From Ga0077527 sp038316355 (GTDB lineage Bacteria; Pseudomonadota; Gammaproteobacteria; Burkholderiales; SG8-41): 60,547 nt of DNA. The notes beneath the pieces were generated by a model, which made no database searches, was not told the DNA's origin, and saw only the letters and a program-made list of their open reading frames with translations. A program made the position numbers and the translations under genes. Positions 15,842-24,489 of this stretch are shown here, in pieces (positions within the stretch are counted from its first letter, which is position 1; every line of letters starts with the position of its first letter). The DNA is taken from positions 1-60,547 of the forward strand of contig JBBQAO010000014.1 in assembly GCA_038316355.1 (NCBI GenBank), written 5' to 3'.

Positions 15842-17487
15842 GCCAGCGTATCAGTCCTCTCGCCGGCAAGCCCGCCCCGGCGTCGATCCTGGTTGACGTC
15901 CCGAAACTGCTGGCTGCCTACGCCGATCTGAAACCCGACCCCGGCGTGCCGGCGCAGTGCGTTGCGTTTGGCACCTCCGGCCATCGCGGTAGCTCGTTCG
16001 ATCGCAGCTTCAACGAGTACCACATCCTGGCGATCAGTCAGGCGATCTGCGAATACCGCAAGGGCCAGGGTATCGACGGCCCGCTGTTCATGGGCATTGA
16101 CACCCACGCATTGTCGCAGCCGGCGTTCGAGAACGCGCTGGAAGTACTGGCCGCGAATGGCGTCGAAACCATGATCGCGGCCGACGGCGGGTTCACCCCG
16201 ACGCCGGCGGTCTCACACGCGATCCTGGTTTACAACAAGGTCCGCAAAACCGGACTCGCCGATGGCATAGTCATCACCCCCTCGCACAATCCGCCCGACA
16301 ATGGCGGCTTTAAATACAACTCGCCCAACGGGGGACCGGCCGATAGCGACATCACCGGCTGGGTGCAGAACCGTGCCAATGCCTTGCTCGAAGGTGGTCT
16401 GAGGGACGTCAAGCGCATGCAGCTGGCGCTCGCGCGCAAGGCCGCAACCACGCACGAGCACAATTACCTTCACGCCTATGTTGCAGATCTCGGCAGCATC
16501 ATCGACTTTGACGCGATCCGCAGCGCCGGCATCCGCATGGGTGTCGATCCGCTCGGTGGCGCCGGCGTGCATTACTGGGCGCCAATCGCAGAACGCTACC
16601 AGCTCGATCTGACCGTGGTCAGTGAAAAAGTCGATCCGCAATTCGCATTCATGACAGTGGACTGGGACGGCAGGATTCGCATGGACCCGTCGTCATCGTA
16701 CGCGATGCAGCCGCTGATCGGGTTGAAGGACACCTATGACGTCGCGTTCGCCTGTGATACCGACCACGACCGTCACGGCATCGTCACCCGCGGCAGCGGA
16801 TTGATGGCGCCGAATCATTACCTGTCGGTGCTGATCGATTATCTGTTCCAGCATCGGCCGGAGTGGAGCAGGAGTGCGGCAATCGGCAAGACCGTTGTCA
16901 CCACGACGATGATCGACCGCGTGGCCAGGCGGCTCGGCCGCCAAGTGTACGAAGTACCGGTCGGCTTCAAATGGTTTTCGCCCGGTCTCTACGACGGAAC
17001 ACTCGGTTTTGGCGGCGAGGAAAGCGCGGGCGCATCGCTGCTGCGCCGCGACGGCTCGGTATGGACGACTGATAAGGATGGAATTGTCCCGGCACTGCTT
17101 TCGGCAGAAATCACCGCGAAAATGAGCCGCGATCCGGGCGAGATCTACCGCGAGCTTGGGCGCGAGTTTGGTGGGGCTGCCTTCGATCGGGTCGACGCGC
17201 CTGCCACTCCAGAGCAAAAAGCGATGCTATCGACGCTCTCATCTCAGCAGGTTCGGTCCACATACCTCGCTGGAGAAAAAATCCAAAGCATACTCAACCA
17301 CGCACCGGGCAACGGCGCTCCGATAGGCGGTCTGAAGGTGATTGCAGAGAATGGATGGTTCGCTGCCCGTCCGTCAGGGACTGAGGACATCTACAAAATC
17401 TATGCGGAGAGTTTCCGCGGAGACGACCATTTGCGGCGCATCATGCAAGAGGCGCAAGTGATCGTCGACACCGTCATTTCAAAATAA
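15838..17487 (+). CDS. pgm: Phosphoglucomutase (alpha-D-glucose-phosphate-specific)
   Basis: The 549-residue length is that of bacterial Pgm. Visible motifs are FGTSGHRGSSFD near the N-terminus, the active-site phosphoserine loop ITPSHNPPDNGGFKYN, the metal-binding DTDHDRHG, the sugar loop GGEESAG and the C-terminal phosphate-binding RPSGTEDIYK. It interconverts glucose-1-phosphate and glucose-6-phosphate in the cytoplasm. It sits within a carbohydrate block placed between two metal ATPases and is probably co-transcribed with the glucanase-like gene. Confidence 0.96.
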   Translation: MSQRISPLAGKPAPASILVDVPKLLAAYADLKPDPGVPAQCVAFGTSGHRGSSFDRSFNEYHILAISQAICEYRKGQGIDGPLFMGIDTHALSQPAFENALEVLAANGVETMIAADGGFTPTPAVSHAILVYNKVRKTGLADGIVITPSHNPPDNGGFKYNSPNGGPADSDITGWVQNRANALLEGGLRDVKRMQLALARKAATTHEHNYLHAYVADLGSIIDFDAIRSAGIRMGVDPLGGAGVHYWAPIAERYQLDLTVVSEKVDPQFAFMTVDWDGRIRMDPSSSYAMQPLIGLKDTYDVAFACDTDHDRHGIVTRGSGLMAPNHYLSVLIDYLFQHRPEWSRSAAIGKTVVTTTMIDRVARRLGRQVYEVPVGFKWFSPGLYDGTLGFGGEESAGASLLRRDGSVWTTDKDGIVPALLSAEITAKMSRDPGEIYRELGREFGGAAFDRVDAPATPEQKAMLSTLSSQQVRSTYLAGEKIQSILNHAPGNGAPIGGLKVIAENGWFAARPSGTEDIYKIYAESFRGDDHLRRIMQEAQVIVDTVISK

Positions 17488-17488
17488 C

Positions 17489-17713
17489 ATGATCGAATGG
17501 CTAAAAAATTCTGCTCGCCCGTGCGTCGCCACCTCATGCCGCCGGTTTGCGCCGCAAATTGCGTTTGTCCGGGCTCGCCTGTCCAGAAACAACCGCCTCG
17601 GGCTGCGGCTCACATTGAGTGCGCTGCTGTTTGTCGGCACAGCCTGGCTCGTCATGTGGCTGGTGGCGGTCGATGCCATGCGCAGCAGGCGCTATTTCCA
17701 GGAGCGAATGTGA
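17489..17713 (+). CDS. Small single-pass membrane protein (PAP2-like N-terminal fragment?)
   Basis: This 74-residue frame starts 2 bp after the pgm stop and has one clear transmembrane helix (LSALLFVGTAWLVMWLVAV). The segment RLSRNNRLGLRLTLSALLFVG resembles the N-terminus of PAP2-superfamily membrane phosphatases, whose catalytic part is absent here, so it may be a truncated relic kept as a small protein. Its stop overlaps the GTG start of the next gene (ATGTGA). Confidence 0.5.
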   Translation: MIEWLKNSARPCVATSCRRFAPQIAFVRARLSRNNRLGLRLTLSALLFVGTAWLVMWLVAVDAMRSRRYFQERM

Positions 17714-19116
17714 TCGAATCCATGAAGCCGGATCCTGCTGGTGAAACGCAAGTCGTGCCCGATCCACAACCCGAGGTGCGCGGCGTCGAATCGCTTAACA
17801 GAGACTGCTTCTGCATCAGTCTTGATGCTGATGCGCTGAAGCGCGAGTTCAAAATGGCCTCAGGCACGCGCAACGTGTATCCGTTGATTCTGGAGAAATG
17901 CCCTCACCTGTTCGCGGCACTGCCGGTGTTTGTTTCCCGGCGCCATCTGGACCAAATGGCCGAGATCGTGCGGGCGGTGCAGACAGTGATTGCGCTGCCG
18001 GCGTACCGCGAGACCGTTCTCGCATGGGCGCCGCCGGTGGCACATTTGGATGCCGCGGGCACTCGAGGGGCATTCCTCAGCTATGATTTCCATGTGGCCG
18101 GCGCCGGACCAATGCTGATCGAGATCAATACCAACGCCGGCGGCGCGCTGCTCAATGCCGTTCTGGCGCGCGCGCAAAAGGTTTGTTGCCCGGCAATTGC
18201 CGGCATGACAAGCGATCCGGTCGCGCTGTCAGCACTCGATCAAACCTTCGTCGACATGTTTTTCGCTGAATGGCGCCTGGCACGTGGCGCCCGCGATCTG
18301 CGCCGTATCGCCATCGTCGACGAAAACCCGCAAGACCAGTATCTGTATCCCGAGTTCGTGCTGTTCCAGCAGTTGTTCCGCCGGCATGGCGTGGACGCGG
18401 TCATCGCCGATCCGTCGGCGTTGCGGCTGCACGATGGCATGCTGTGGTATGGGAATGACCCGATTGATCTTGTCTACAACCGACTCACCGACTTCATGCT
18501 GGAAACGCCGGCACAAGCTGTGCTGCGTGAAGCCTACCTGAACAACGCCATGGTTCTGACACCAGATCCACGTGCGCATGCGCTCTACGCCAATAAGCGC
18601 AACCTCGCCGTGCTCAGCGATCCCGATCGCTTACGCTCGTTAGGCGTCTCTGAAGAAATTTCGCGAACACTACTGAACGGCATCCCGAGAACTGAAATTG
18701 TTCATGCCGCTGATGCCGAGCGTTTGTGGTCGCAGCGGCGCAAGCTTTTTTTCAAACCGGCTGCGGGTTTCGGCAGCAGGGCCGCATACCGGGGCGACAA
18801 GCTGACCAAGCGCGTGTGGGCGGAGATCCTTGCGGGCGACTACATAGCGCAGGCGCTGGTGACCCCGGGAGAGAGGCTGATCGCAGGCGATCAGGCGCCG
18901 CAGGCGCTCAAGTTCGACGTGCGCAACTACGTGTATGACGGCGCAGTGCAATTCATCACGGCGCGCCTCTATCAGGGCCAGACGACAAACTTTCGCACTC
19001 CCGGCGGAGGTTTCGCGCCGGTTTTCACAGACAATGCGGCTGATTCAACTGCGGCGCCCGGGTGTCCCGATACCCCCTCCAAGTCGCAGGGGCTGTGTCG
19101 AGCGACGAATCTATAG
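17710..19116 (+). CDS. ATP-grasp-like protein of unknown substrate
   Basis: A GTG at 17710 (AGGAG 5 nt upstream, overlapping the previous stop) gives 468 residues; an ATG at 17722 is an alternative. The sequence has no signal peptide. Segments such as MLIEINTNAGGALLNAV, VDENPQDQYLYPEFVLF and LFFKPAAGFGSRAAYRGDKL resemble the ATP-binding and metal-binding strands of ATP-grasp ligases (KP...GFGSRA loop), followed by LKFDVRNYVYDG. I infer a peptide- or amine-ligase-like enzyme; the substrate cannot be told. The Ser/Pro-rich C-terminus after PGGGFAPVF looks unconserved. Confidence 0.55.
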   Translation: MIESMKPDPAGETQVVPDPQPEVRGVESLNRDCFCISLDADALKREFKMASGTRNVYPLILEKCPHLFAALPVFVSRRHLDQMAEIVRAVQTVIALPAYRETVLAWAPPVAHLDAAGTRGAFLSYDFHVAGAGPMLIEINTNAGGALLNAVLARAQKVCCPAIAGMTSDPVALSALDQTFVDMFFAEWRLARGARDLRRIAIVDENPQDQYLYPEFVLFQQLFRRHGVDAVIADPSALRLHDGMLWYGNDPIDLVYNRLTDFMLETPAQAVLREAYLNNAMVLTPDPRAHALYANKRNLAVLSDPDRLRSLGVSEEISRTLLNGIPRTEIVHAADAERLWSQRRKLFFKPAAGFGSRAAYRGDKLTKRVWAEILAGDYIAQALVTPGERLIAGDQAPQALKFDVRNYVYDGAVQFITARLYQGQTTNFRTPGGGFAPVFTDNAADSTAAPGCPDTPSKSQGLCRATNL

Positions 19117-19222
19117 TGCATTTCATATTGATACCCATGGACCTCATCCTGCCTTGCCTCAAGTGTGCCCTGCTCTCGCCGCACAAGGGAAAGTGCGAAT
19201 TCTCATTTACTTCGAGTACATC

Positions 19223-21559
19223 ATGAATCCAACTCAACACGAACATCAGCACACCACGCCGGCAAAAGTAACCGATCCGGTCTGCGGCATGAAGGTCGAT
19301 CCGCAATCCGCGGCGGGCTCGCTTGAGCATGAACATGTGAAATACTACTTTTGCAGCAAGAATTGTCTGGCTAAGTTCCAGGCTGATCCCGTGAAGTACA
19401 TCAGTAAAACGCAGTCCGCAGCGCCCGCCGCCGAAGATGCGCTGAAAGCTGCGCGCTACACCTGCCCGATGCACCCGGAAATCCTCCGCGATAAGCCCGG
19501 CGACTGCCCGATCTGCGGCATGGCGCTGGTACCGATTGCGGGCACCGGCGAAGTCGATGATTCGGAATTGCGCAATCTCACACGGCGGTTATGGGTCGGC
19601 GTCGCACTGTCCGTTCCATTGGTCATCCTTGCTATGTCGCCAATGGTCGGCATCCAGGAACCCTTCGGCCTGATGCCGCGGGCGCGCGGCTGGATCGAGT
19701 TCGTGCTCGGCACTCCCGTGGTGTGGTGGGTCGGCTGGCCGATCCTGCGCAAATTCTGGCTGTCGCTGGCGCACCGCTCGCTCAACATGTATTCGCTGAT
19801 CGGCCTGGGCGTGGGTCTGGCTTATCTGTTCAGCCTGGTTGCGATTTTCCTGCCCGATTTGTTCCCTGCCGAATTCCGTGAGCACGACGGCGCTGTGGGC
19901 ACTTATTTCGAAGCAGCGGCAGTCATCGTGACACTGGTCATCCTCGGCGACGTGCTGCAGTTGCGTGCCATGGGCCAGACCAGCCAGGCGATCCGCGAAT
20001 TGCTGCGCCTCGCCCCCAACCTTGCGTGGCGACTGCGCGAAGACGGCACCGAGGAACAGGTGGCGCTCGACGCCGTGGTGGTCGGCGACCGGCTGCGCGT
20101 GAAACCCGGCGAAAAAATACCGGTTGACGGCACTGTAATCGAAGGTGCAAGCCGGGTGGATGAATCGATGATCACCGGGGAGCCGGTGCCGGTGGCCAAG
20201 AACGCCGGCGATCGCGTCACCGGCGTGACGATGAACGGCAGCGGGTCGCTGGTGATGCGTGCCGAGCGTGTAGGCGCGGATACGCTGCTCGCCAAGATCG
20301 TGCACATGGTCGGGGAAGCACAGCGCACCCGGGCACCGATCCAGCGACTGGCCGATCTGATCGCGGCATACTTTGTGCAGGTCGTGGTGGCGATTGCCGT
20401 GGTGACCGCGCTGGTTTGGTGGTTCGTCGGGCCGGAACCGCGGCTCACCTATGCCCTGGTCAACGCCATCGCCGTGCTGATCATCGCCTGCCCCTGCGCA
20501 GTCGGGCTGGCCACGCCAATCTCGATGACGGTGGCGATGGGCGAAGGCGCCCGCGCGGGGATCCTGTTCCGCAATGCCGAAGCCATCGAGCGCATGCGCG
20601 ACATCGACACCCTGGTCGTCGACAAGACCGGCACGCTGACCATGGGCAAACCGGCGCTCACTGATTTTTCCGTGACCGGCATGCCCGAGAACGATGCGCT
20701 GGCGCTGATGGCGGCCGTGGAACAACTGTCCGAGCATCCCATCGCGCATGCCATAGTCGAGGGCGCAAAAACACGCAGCCTCACACTGCGACCCGCCACA
20801 GCGTTTGACGCCGTCAACGGTCTGGGCGTGCAGGCGGTGATTGACGGGCGCACCATCCGCGTCGGCAGCGGTGATTTCCTGAAGCAGAACGGCATCGATA
20901 CACAAGGCTGGGAAGCGCAGGCCGAGAAGCTGCGCGCCGAGGCCAAAACGGTGGTGTTCCTCGGCGTGGACGGGGCTGCCACGGCTATCGCCGCAGTCGC
21001 CGACCCGATCAAGGACAGTACGCCCGAAGCCATTGCAGCACTCAAACGCTCCGGTGTGCGCATCGTGATGCTGACCGGGGACTCGCGACGGACCGCCGAG
21101 GCAGTGGCGCACAAACTCGGCATCGACGAAGCGCTGGCGGAGGTGCTGCCCGAAGACAAGGCCGGGCATGTCAAGCGGCTGCAGGCCGAAGGCCGCAAGG
21201 TGGCCATGGCTGGTGACGGCATCAATGATGCGCCCGCTCTGGCCCAGGCCGACGTCGGCATTGCCATGGGTACCGGCACCGATGTCGCCATGGCCAGCGC
21301 GGGCATAACCCTGGTGAAAGGCGACCTGCGCGGCATCGCGCACGCTGCGCTGCTGTCGCGCGCCACCATGCGCAATATCCGCCAGAACCTGGCGTTCGCC
21401 TTCGGTTACAACGCGCTCGGCATTCCGATCGCTGCGGGTGCGCTCTATCCCGCGTTTGGGCTGCTGTTGTCGCCGATGATCGCCGGTGCGGCAATGGCAC
21501 TGAGCTCGGTGTCGGTAATCACCAACGCGCTGCGACTGAAAAAAACCGGTTCACAGTAG
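19223..21559 (+). CDS. Copper-translocating P1B-type ATPase with YHS and heavy-metal-binding domains
   Basis: The ATG at 19223 gives 778 residues. In order: a His-rich tip (HEHQH), a YHS domain (DPVCGMKVD ... FCSKNC, about residues 15-60), a heavy-metal-binding zinc-ribbon-like domain (YTCPMHPEI ... CPICGMALVP, about 78-108), then the ATPase core with TGEP, CPC (Cys423-Pro-Cys425), VDKTGTLTMGKP (Asp467), SEHP and GDGINDAPA. This architecture is that of Cu+/Ag+ exporters (CopA/SilP type). Unlike the ATPase at 11723 it keeps CPC. The weak RBS and 106-bp gap leave its transcription unit open. Confidence 0.95.
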   Translation: MNPTQHEHQHTTPAKVTDPVCGMKVDPQSAAGSLEHEHVKYYFCSKNCLAKFQADPVKYISKTQSAAPAAEDALKAARYTCPMHPEILRDKPGDCPICGMALVPIAGTGEVDDSELRNLTRRLWVGVALSVPLVILAMSPMVGIQEPFGLMPRARGWIEFVLGTPVVWWVGWPILRKFWLSLAHRSLNMYSLIGLGVGLAYLFSLVAIFLPDLFPAEFREHDGAVGTYFEAAAVIVTLVILGDVLQLRAMGQTSQAIRELLRLAPNLAWRLREDGTEEQVALDAVVVGDRLRVKPGEKIPVDGTVIEGASRVDESMITGEPVPVAKNAGDRVTGVTMNGSGSLVMRAERVGADTLLAKIVHMVGEAQRTRAPIQRLADLIAAYFVQVVVAIAVVTALVWWFVGPEPRLTYALVNAIAVLIIACPCAVGLATPISMTVAMGEGARAGILFRNAEAIERMRDIDTLVVDKTGTLTMGKPALTDFSVTGMPENDALALMAAVEQLSEHPIAHAIVEGAKTRSLTLRPATAFDAVNGLGVQAVIDGRTIRVGSGDFLKQNGIDTQGWEAQAEKLRAEAKTVVFLGVDGAATAIAAVADPIKDSTPEAIAALKRSGVRIVMLTGDSRRTAEAVAHKLGIDEALAEVLPEDKAGHVKRLQAEGRKVAMAGDGINDAPALAQADVGIAMGTGTDVAMASAGITLVKGDLRGIAHAALLSRATMRNIRQNLAFAFGYNALGIPIAAGALYPAFGLLLSPMIAGAAMALSSVSVITNALRLKKTGSQ

Positions 21560-21617
21560 GGTCCGTTAACAACCCTAAACGAAGATCATCCCGGGCCTTC
21601 CCGAAGCCCCCCCCCCC

Positions 21618-21690
21618 CGCAACCACCGGCAGGCGCTCATCGACACCGCCATCGCGGCCATCAATGAGGGCGAAATTCACAAGTTTTTTC
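21618..21690 (+). pseudogene. Possible response-regulator receiver-domain remnant
   Basis: In one frame this stretch translates to RQALIDTAIAAINEGEIHKFF, which looks like the end of helix 4 and strand 5 of a receiver domain (the family usually continues FxTKPWDDE). The match stops exactly where the inverted-repeat element begins. It is short, so the call is tentative. Confidence 0.35.
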
Positions 21691-21928
21691 GTATCTATTC
21701 AGTGCGTGCGGAAACTCAACGACCTTCCCTCACCACCGCCCTCTACCGTCAAGCGGCACCGGGGTCCCTGAGGGAGAGGGGGCAACCCCAGTGCTACGCG
21801 ATTTCAAGTGTTTGCTTGCCCCGGCGATGGTTTTCTCCTTCTCCCTCCGGGACAAGGGAACGCTGGAAGCGGAGCAGAGGGCGGGGTGAGGGAAGCTTTT
21901 GACTTTCCGCGCGCACTGAATAGTTACG
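21690..21928. mobile_element. MITE-like element with about 54-bp imperfect terminal inverted repeats
   Basis: The left end (21690-21744) and the reverse complement of the right end (21876-21928) share CGTA-CTATTCAGTGCG, GCGGAAA, TCAA, TTCCCTCACC and CCGCCCTCT with a few mismatches. The 131-bp centre carries a smaller inverted repeat around a CCCTGAGGGAGAGGG motif and encodes no transposase. Size and structure fit a non-autonomous miniature element or a genome-specific intergenic repeat. A clear target-site duplication was not found. Confidence 0.6.
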
Positions 21929-21932
21929 GATG

Positions 21933-21946
21933 TTGATGTAAATCAA
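21933..21946 (+). promoter_or_regulatory. FNR/Dnr box (TTGATGTAAATCAA)
   Basis: This perfect TTGAT-N4-ATCAA site lies 107 bp upstream of the cytochrome gene at 22054 and starts 5 bp after the MITE-like element. A -10 at the expected distance is poor (TAGCGT at 21969), so an activating role is probable but not proven by layout. Confidence 0.7.
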
Positions 21947-22053
21947 GCAGCACCCGCGGGGCACGGCTTAGCGTATGTCTCATCAATCCCCCGCCGGGGG
22001 ATTTGCAACTGACACCAGCCCCATGGGTTGCGGGCAAACCAAGGGAGACAAAA

Positions 22054-23367
22054 ATGAACAAGTTATCGACCATTGCGGGCATGCTGCTGGCGCTGGCGCC
22101 AGCAGTCGCGGCACACGCACAATCCCCGGCACCGGACTGGGCCGCGATAGCGAAAAGTGAAATCACCCTGTTTTACCCGGGCCAGGCTTCGTTCCAGTGG
22201 ATCATGGGCAAGGACCACGCCAAGGGCGCCAAGGCCATTGCGCAGGGCCGGAGCTGCGTCTACTGCCATGAAGGTGAGGAAGCCGACAAGGGCAAGCTGT
22301 TGGTCAGCGGAGAAAAACTGGAACCCAAGCCCACCGCCGGCAAAGTCGGCTCGATCAAGCTCACGATGCAGGCAGCCTACGACAAGGATTACCTGTACAT
22401 GAAGGCCAGTTGGCCGACCAAGGATCCGGGCATGTACCACGAATACGCGGTCTACCGTAACGGCAAGTGGGAGAACTACGCCACCAACCGCTCAAATCCG
22501 GCGGTGGCTTCCGGCAAGATGAAAGCCTCTTACGAGGACCGGTTCTCGATCATGCTGGGCGACGGCAAGAGTGTTCCCTCCTTCAACAACCAGGGCTGCT
22601 GGATCACCTGCCATAACGACTTGCGCTACATGCCCAACGAGGCCAAAAAGGCAGATATCGATCCCCATCCGATCCTCGGCACCGCCGGCATGAAAAAAGC
22701 GGATATTCGCAAATACCTGCCCGAAAGCCGCAATGCGATGGGGCCGACCGGGGGCTGGGACCAGATCAAGTCGAAAGCGGAAGTCGACGTACTGAAGGCG
22801 AACGGCACTTTCCTCGATCTGTGGCAATGGCGCGGCTACCGCTCCAACCCGATCGGCGCCGCGGATGACGGCTACGTGCTCGAATACCGCAACGCCGACA
22901 GCGGCACCAATCCTTTTTTCAACAACTGGAACGGCGCGAAGAACGAACCGCAGTTCATGTATAACCCTGCCATCAACAACGGACGGGCCGGCCTGACGGA
23001 GTCCGAGTTCCGCAACCCGAAAGCACCGGTGCTCAACGAGAAAAACCGGGTGAAATACGACCCCAACCATGGCTGGAAAGACGGCGACCTGATGCCGAAA
23101 TACGGCAATTCCGAAGTCAAAGGCAGCGCCGGCGATAACGCACCGGTTGTCGGCACCTGGGAAAAAGGCGTATGGACCGTGGTCTGGCGCCGCAAGCTCA
23201 GCACCGGCAACAACGACGATATCGCGCTGAAAACCGGCGAACGTTATCCGATCGGTTTCGCGATCCATGATGACAACGCCACCGCCCGCTTCCACCATGT
23301 CAGCTTCCCGCTGAGCATCAGTCTCGGCGGCAGGACCGGCGACATCAACGCAGCGCCGCTGAAATAA
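22054..23367 (+). CDS. Ethylbenzene dehydrogenase-related periplasmic c-type cytochrome
   Basis: The ATG at 22054 follows AAGGGAGACAAAA and gives 437 residues with a signal peptide (to about AAHAQS). A heme c site CVYCH lies near residue 69. A second Cys-His group is CWITCH (CxxxCH). The rest resembles the EB_dh family (heme-b-binding gamma subunit of ethylbenzene/dimethyl sulfide dehydrogenases), with late segments WTVVWRRKL and FAIHDDNATARFHHVSFPL. No molybdopterin catalytic subunit is nearby, so it likely works as a stand-alone electron carrier or reductase subunit. The upstream FNR box points to low-oxygen expression. Confidence 0.85.
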   Translation: MNKLSTIAGMLLALAPAVAAHAQSPAPDWAAIAKSEITLFYPGQASFQWIMGKDHAKGAKAIAQGRSCVYCHEGEEADKGKLLVSGEKLEPKPTAGKVGSIKLTMQAAYDKDYLYMKASWPTKDPGMYHEYAVYRNGKWENYATNRSNPAVASGKMKASYEDRFSIMLGDGKSVPSFNNQGCWITCHNDLRYMPNEAKKADIDPHPILGTAGMKKADIRKYLPESRNAMGPTGGWDQIKSKAEVDVLKANGTFLDLWQWRGYRSNPIGAADDGYVLEYRNADSGTNPFFNNWNGAKNEPQFMYNPAINNGRAGLTESEFRNPKAPVLNEKNRVKYDPNHGWKDGDLMPKYGNSEVKGSAGDNAPVVGTWEKGVWTVVWRRKLSTGNNDDIALKTGERYPIGFAIHDDNATARFHHVSFPLSISLGGRTGDINAAPLK

Positions 23368-23385
23368 GTCGCAGCAAGCAATATG

Positions 23386-23418
23386 AATCCACCACGGCCA
23401 GGATGGCCGTGGTGGATT
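23386..23418 (+). terminator. Perfect 14-bp hairpin terminator
   Basis: Positions 23386-23399 and 23405-23418 are exact reverse complements around a 5-nt loop, 18 bp after the stop of the cytochrome gene. The T-tract is short (ATTTG), but the stem is strong enough to end or pause transcription. Confidence 0.75.
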
Positions 23419-23526
23419 TGCTGTTTCGGGAAACATACGCCAATGGGCCAACGGCGAAACCAGCCTGAATTGCAACGTACTGCTGCGGTAAACCCGGCCA
23501 ACAAAATTTTCATTCGAAAAAGCATC

Positions 23527-24310
23527 ATGCGCATTTCAGCAATTTGCATGGCAACGCTGGGGGCGATGCTGCCGGCTGCAGCACTGGCCTTCCAGCCACT
23601 GATCACCGACGACACTGGCACGCAGGGGGGGGGGCAATCAACTCGAGGCCGCCTACACACGCGCTACCGACAAAAATGCCGGTGCGAAATCCGTGACCCA
23701 ATTGTTCCAGCCTGTCTATACGCGCGGAATCACCGACACGCTCGACGTCTTCGCTGGCCTTAACGGGCTGAGCATCGAGAACGCCGCCCCCGGCTCCACC
23801 GAGCGCGGCCGGGGCAACCCGGTGCTCGGTGCCAAATGGCGTTTCTATGATGACGTGCCCGGCAAACTGAGCTTTGCTCTCAGGCCGGCCATCCTGCTCC
23901 CCGTCTCCGACACCCGTGAAGCGCAAGGGCTCGGCACCGCAAGCACGTCATACGGTCTCGGGCTGTTGATGACACAGGAAACGGGCTTTGGCGCATTTCT
24001 GGCCAACCTTGTCGTTGACCGGATCAACTACCGGGATGACACCCTCAACGCTGCGGACCGGCGCACGATCACCCGGCTGTCGATCGCACCGGTCTGGGAT
24101 GTTGCAGAAGGCTGGAAGCTCGCACTCGACACCGGCGCCAACACCAATCCTGACCGTACAGCCAAGGACTGGATGGGTTACGTCGAGTTCGGTGCCATCT
24201 ACTCGCCAAGCAAGGGTCTGGATTTCGCGCTGGGCGTGATTCGCAACAACCGGGACGGCGACACCAAAACAACGCTGCTCACCATGGGCGTCACCTGGAG
24301 ATTCCGCTAA
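23527..24310 (+). pseudogene. Secreted/outer-membrane beta-barrel protein (phenol-MetA-like) with poly-G frameshift
   Basis: From the ATG at 23527 the first frame gives a signal peptide and FQPLITDDTGTQGGG. A run of ten G (23625-23634) shifts it out of frame. The next frame resumes at GNQLEAAYTRATDKN and runs to WRFR at 24310. Joined, the product is about 260 residues, like the putative transporter/MetA-pathway outer-membrane family that begins with LITDDTGTQG. One G too many (or two too few) breaks it. Homopolymer sequencing error, true mutation and phase variation are all possible. Confidence 0.75.
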
Positions 24311-24489
24311 CGCGGCAACGCAACTGCTGCAACTCTGCGCCGAACACGCAAGTCAACTCCGGATATCACCCGCACTTTCTGCTGCGCGCAGGATCGGCCA
24401 TGCCATGGGGCCGCCAAATTTTTTGTGGTACTGTTAGCGGACAGGCCTTGCTTGCCTCACGGTTACCGCCGCACTCCCGAATACCCCTC

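Larger units (their letters stand above)
21560..22053. other. Intergenic region with gene remnant, MITE-like element and FNR box
   Basis: This 494-bp gap holds no intact gene. In order it contains a run of 12 C (21607-21618), a possible response-regulator fragment (21618-21690), a 239-bp inverted-repeat element (21690-21928), a perfect FNR box (21933-21946) and the leader of the cytochrome gene at 22054. Confidence 0.7.

Noticed and set aside
19589..21343. 584-codon minus-strand frame opposite the copper ATPase
   Set aside because: Antisense shadow of a well-defined P1B ATPase; His/Arg/Gln-rich nonsense composition.
21600..21930. Small protein frame through the inverted-repeat element (21702-21902)
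   Set aside because: Lies inside an inverted-repeat element, has no RBS and a low-complexity Arg/Ser/Pro composition.
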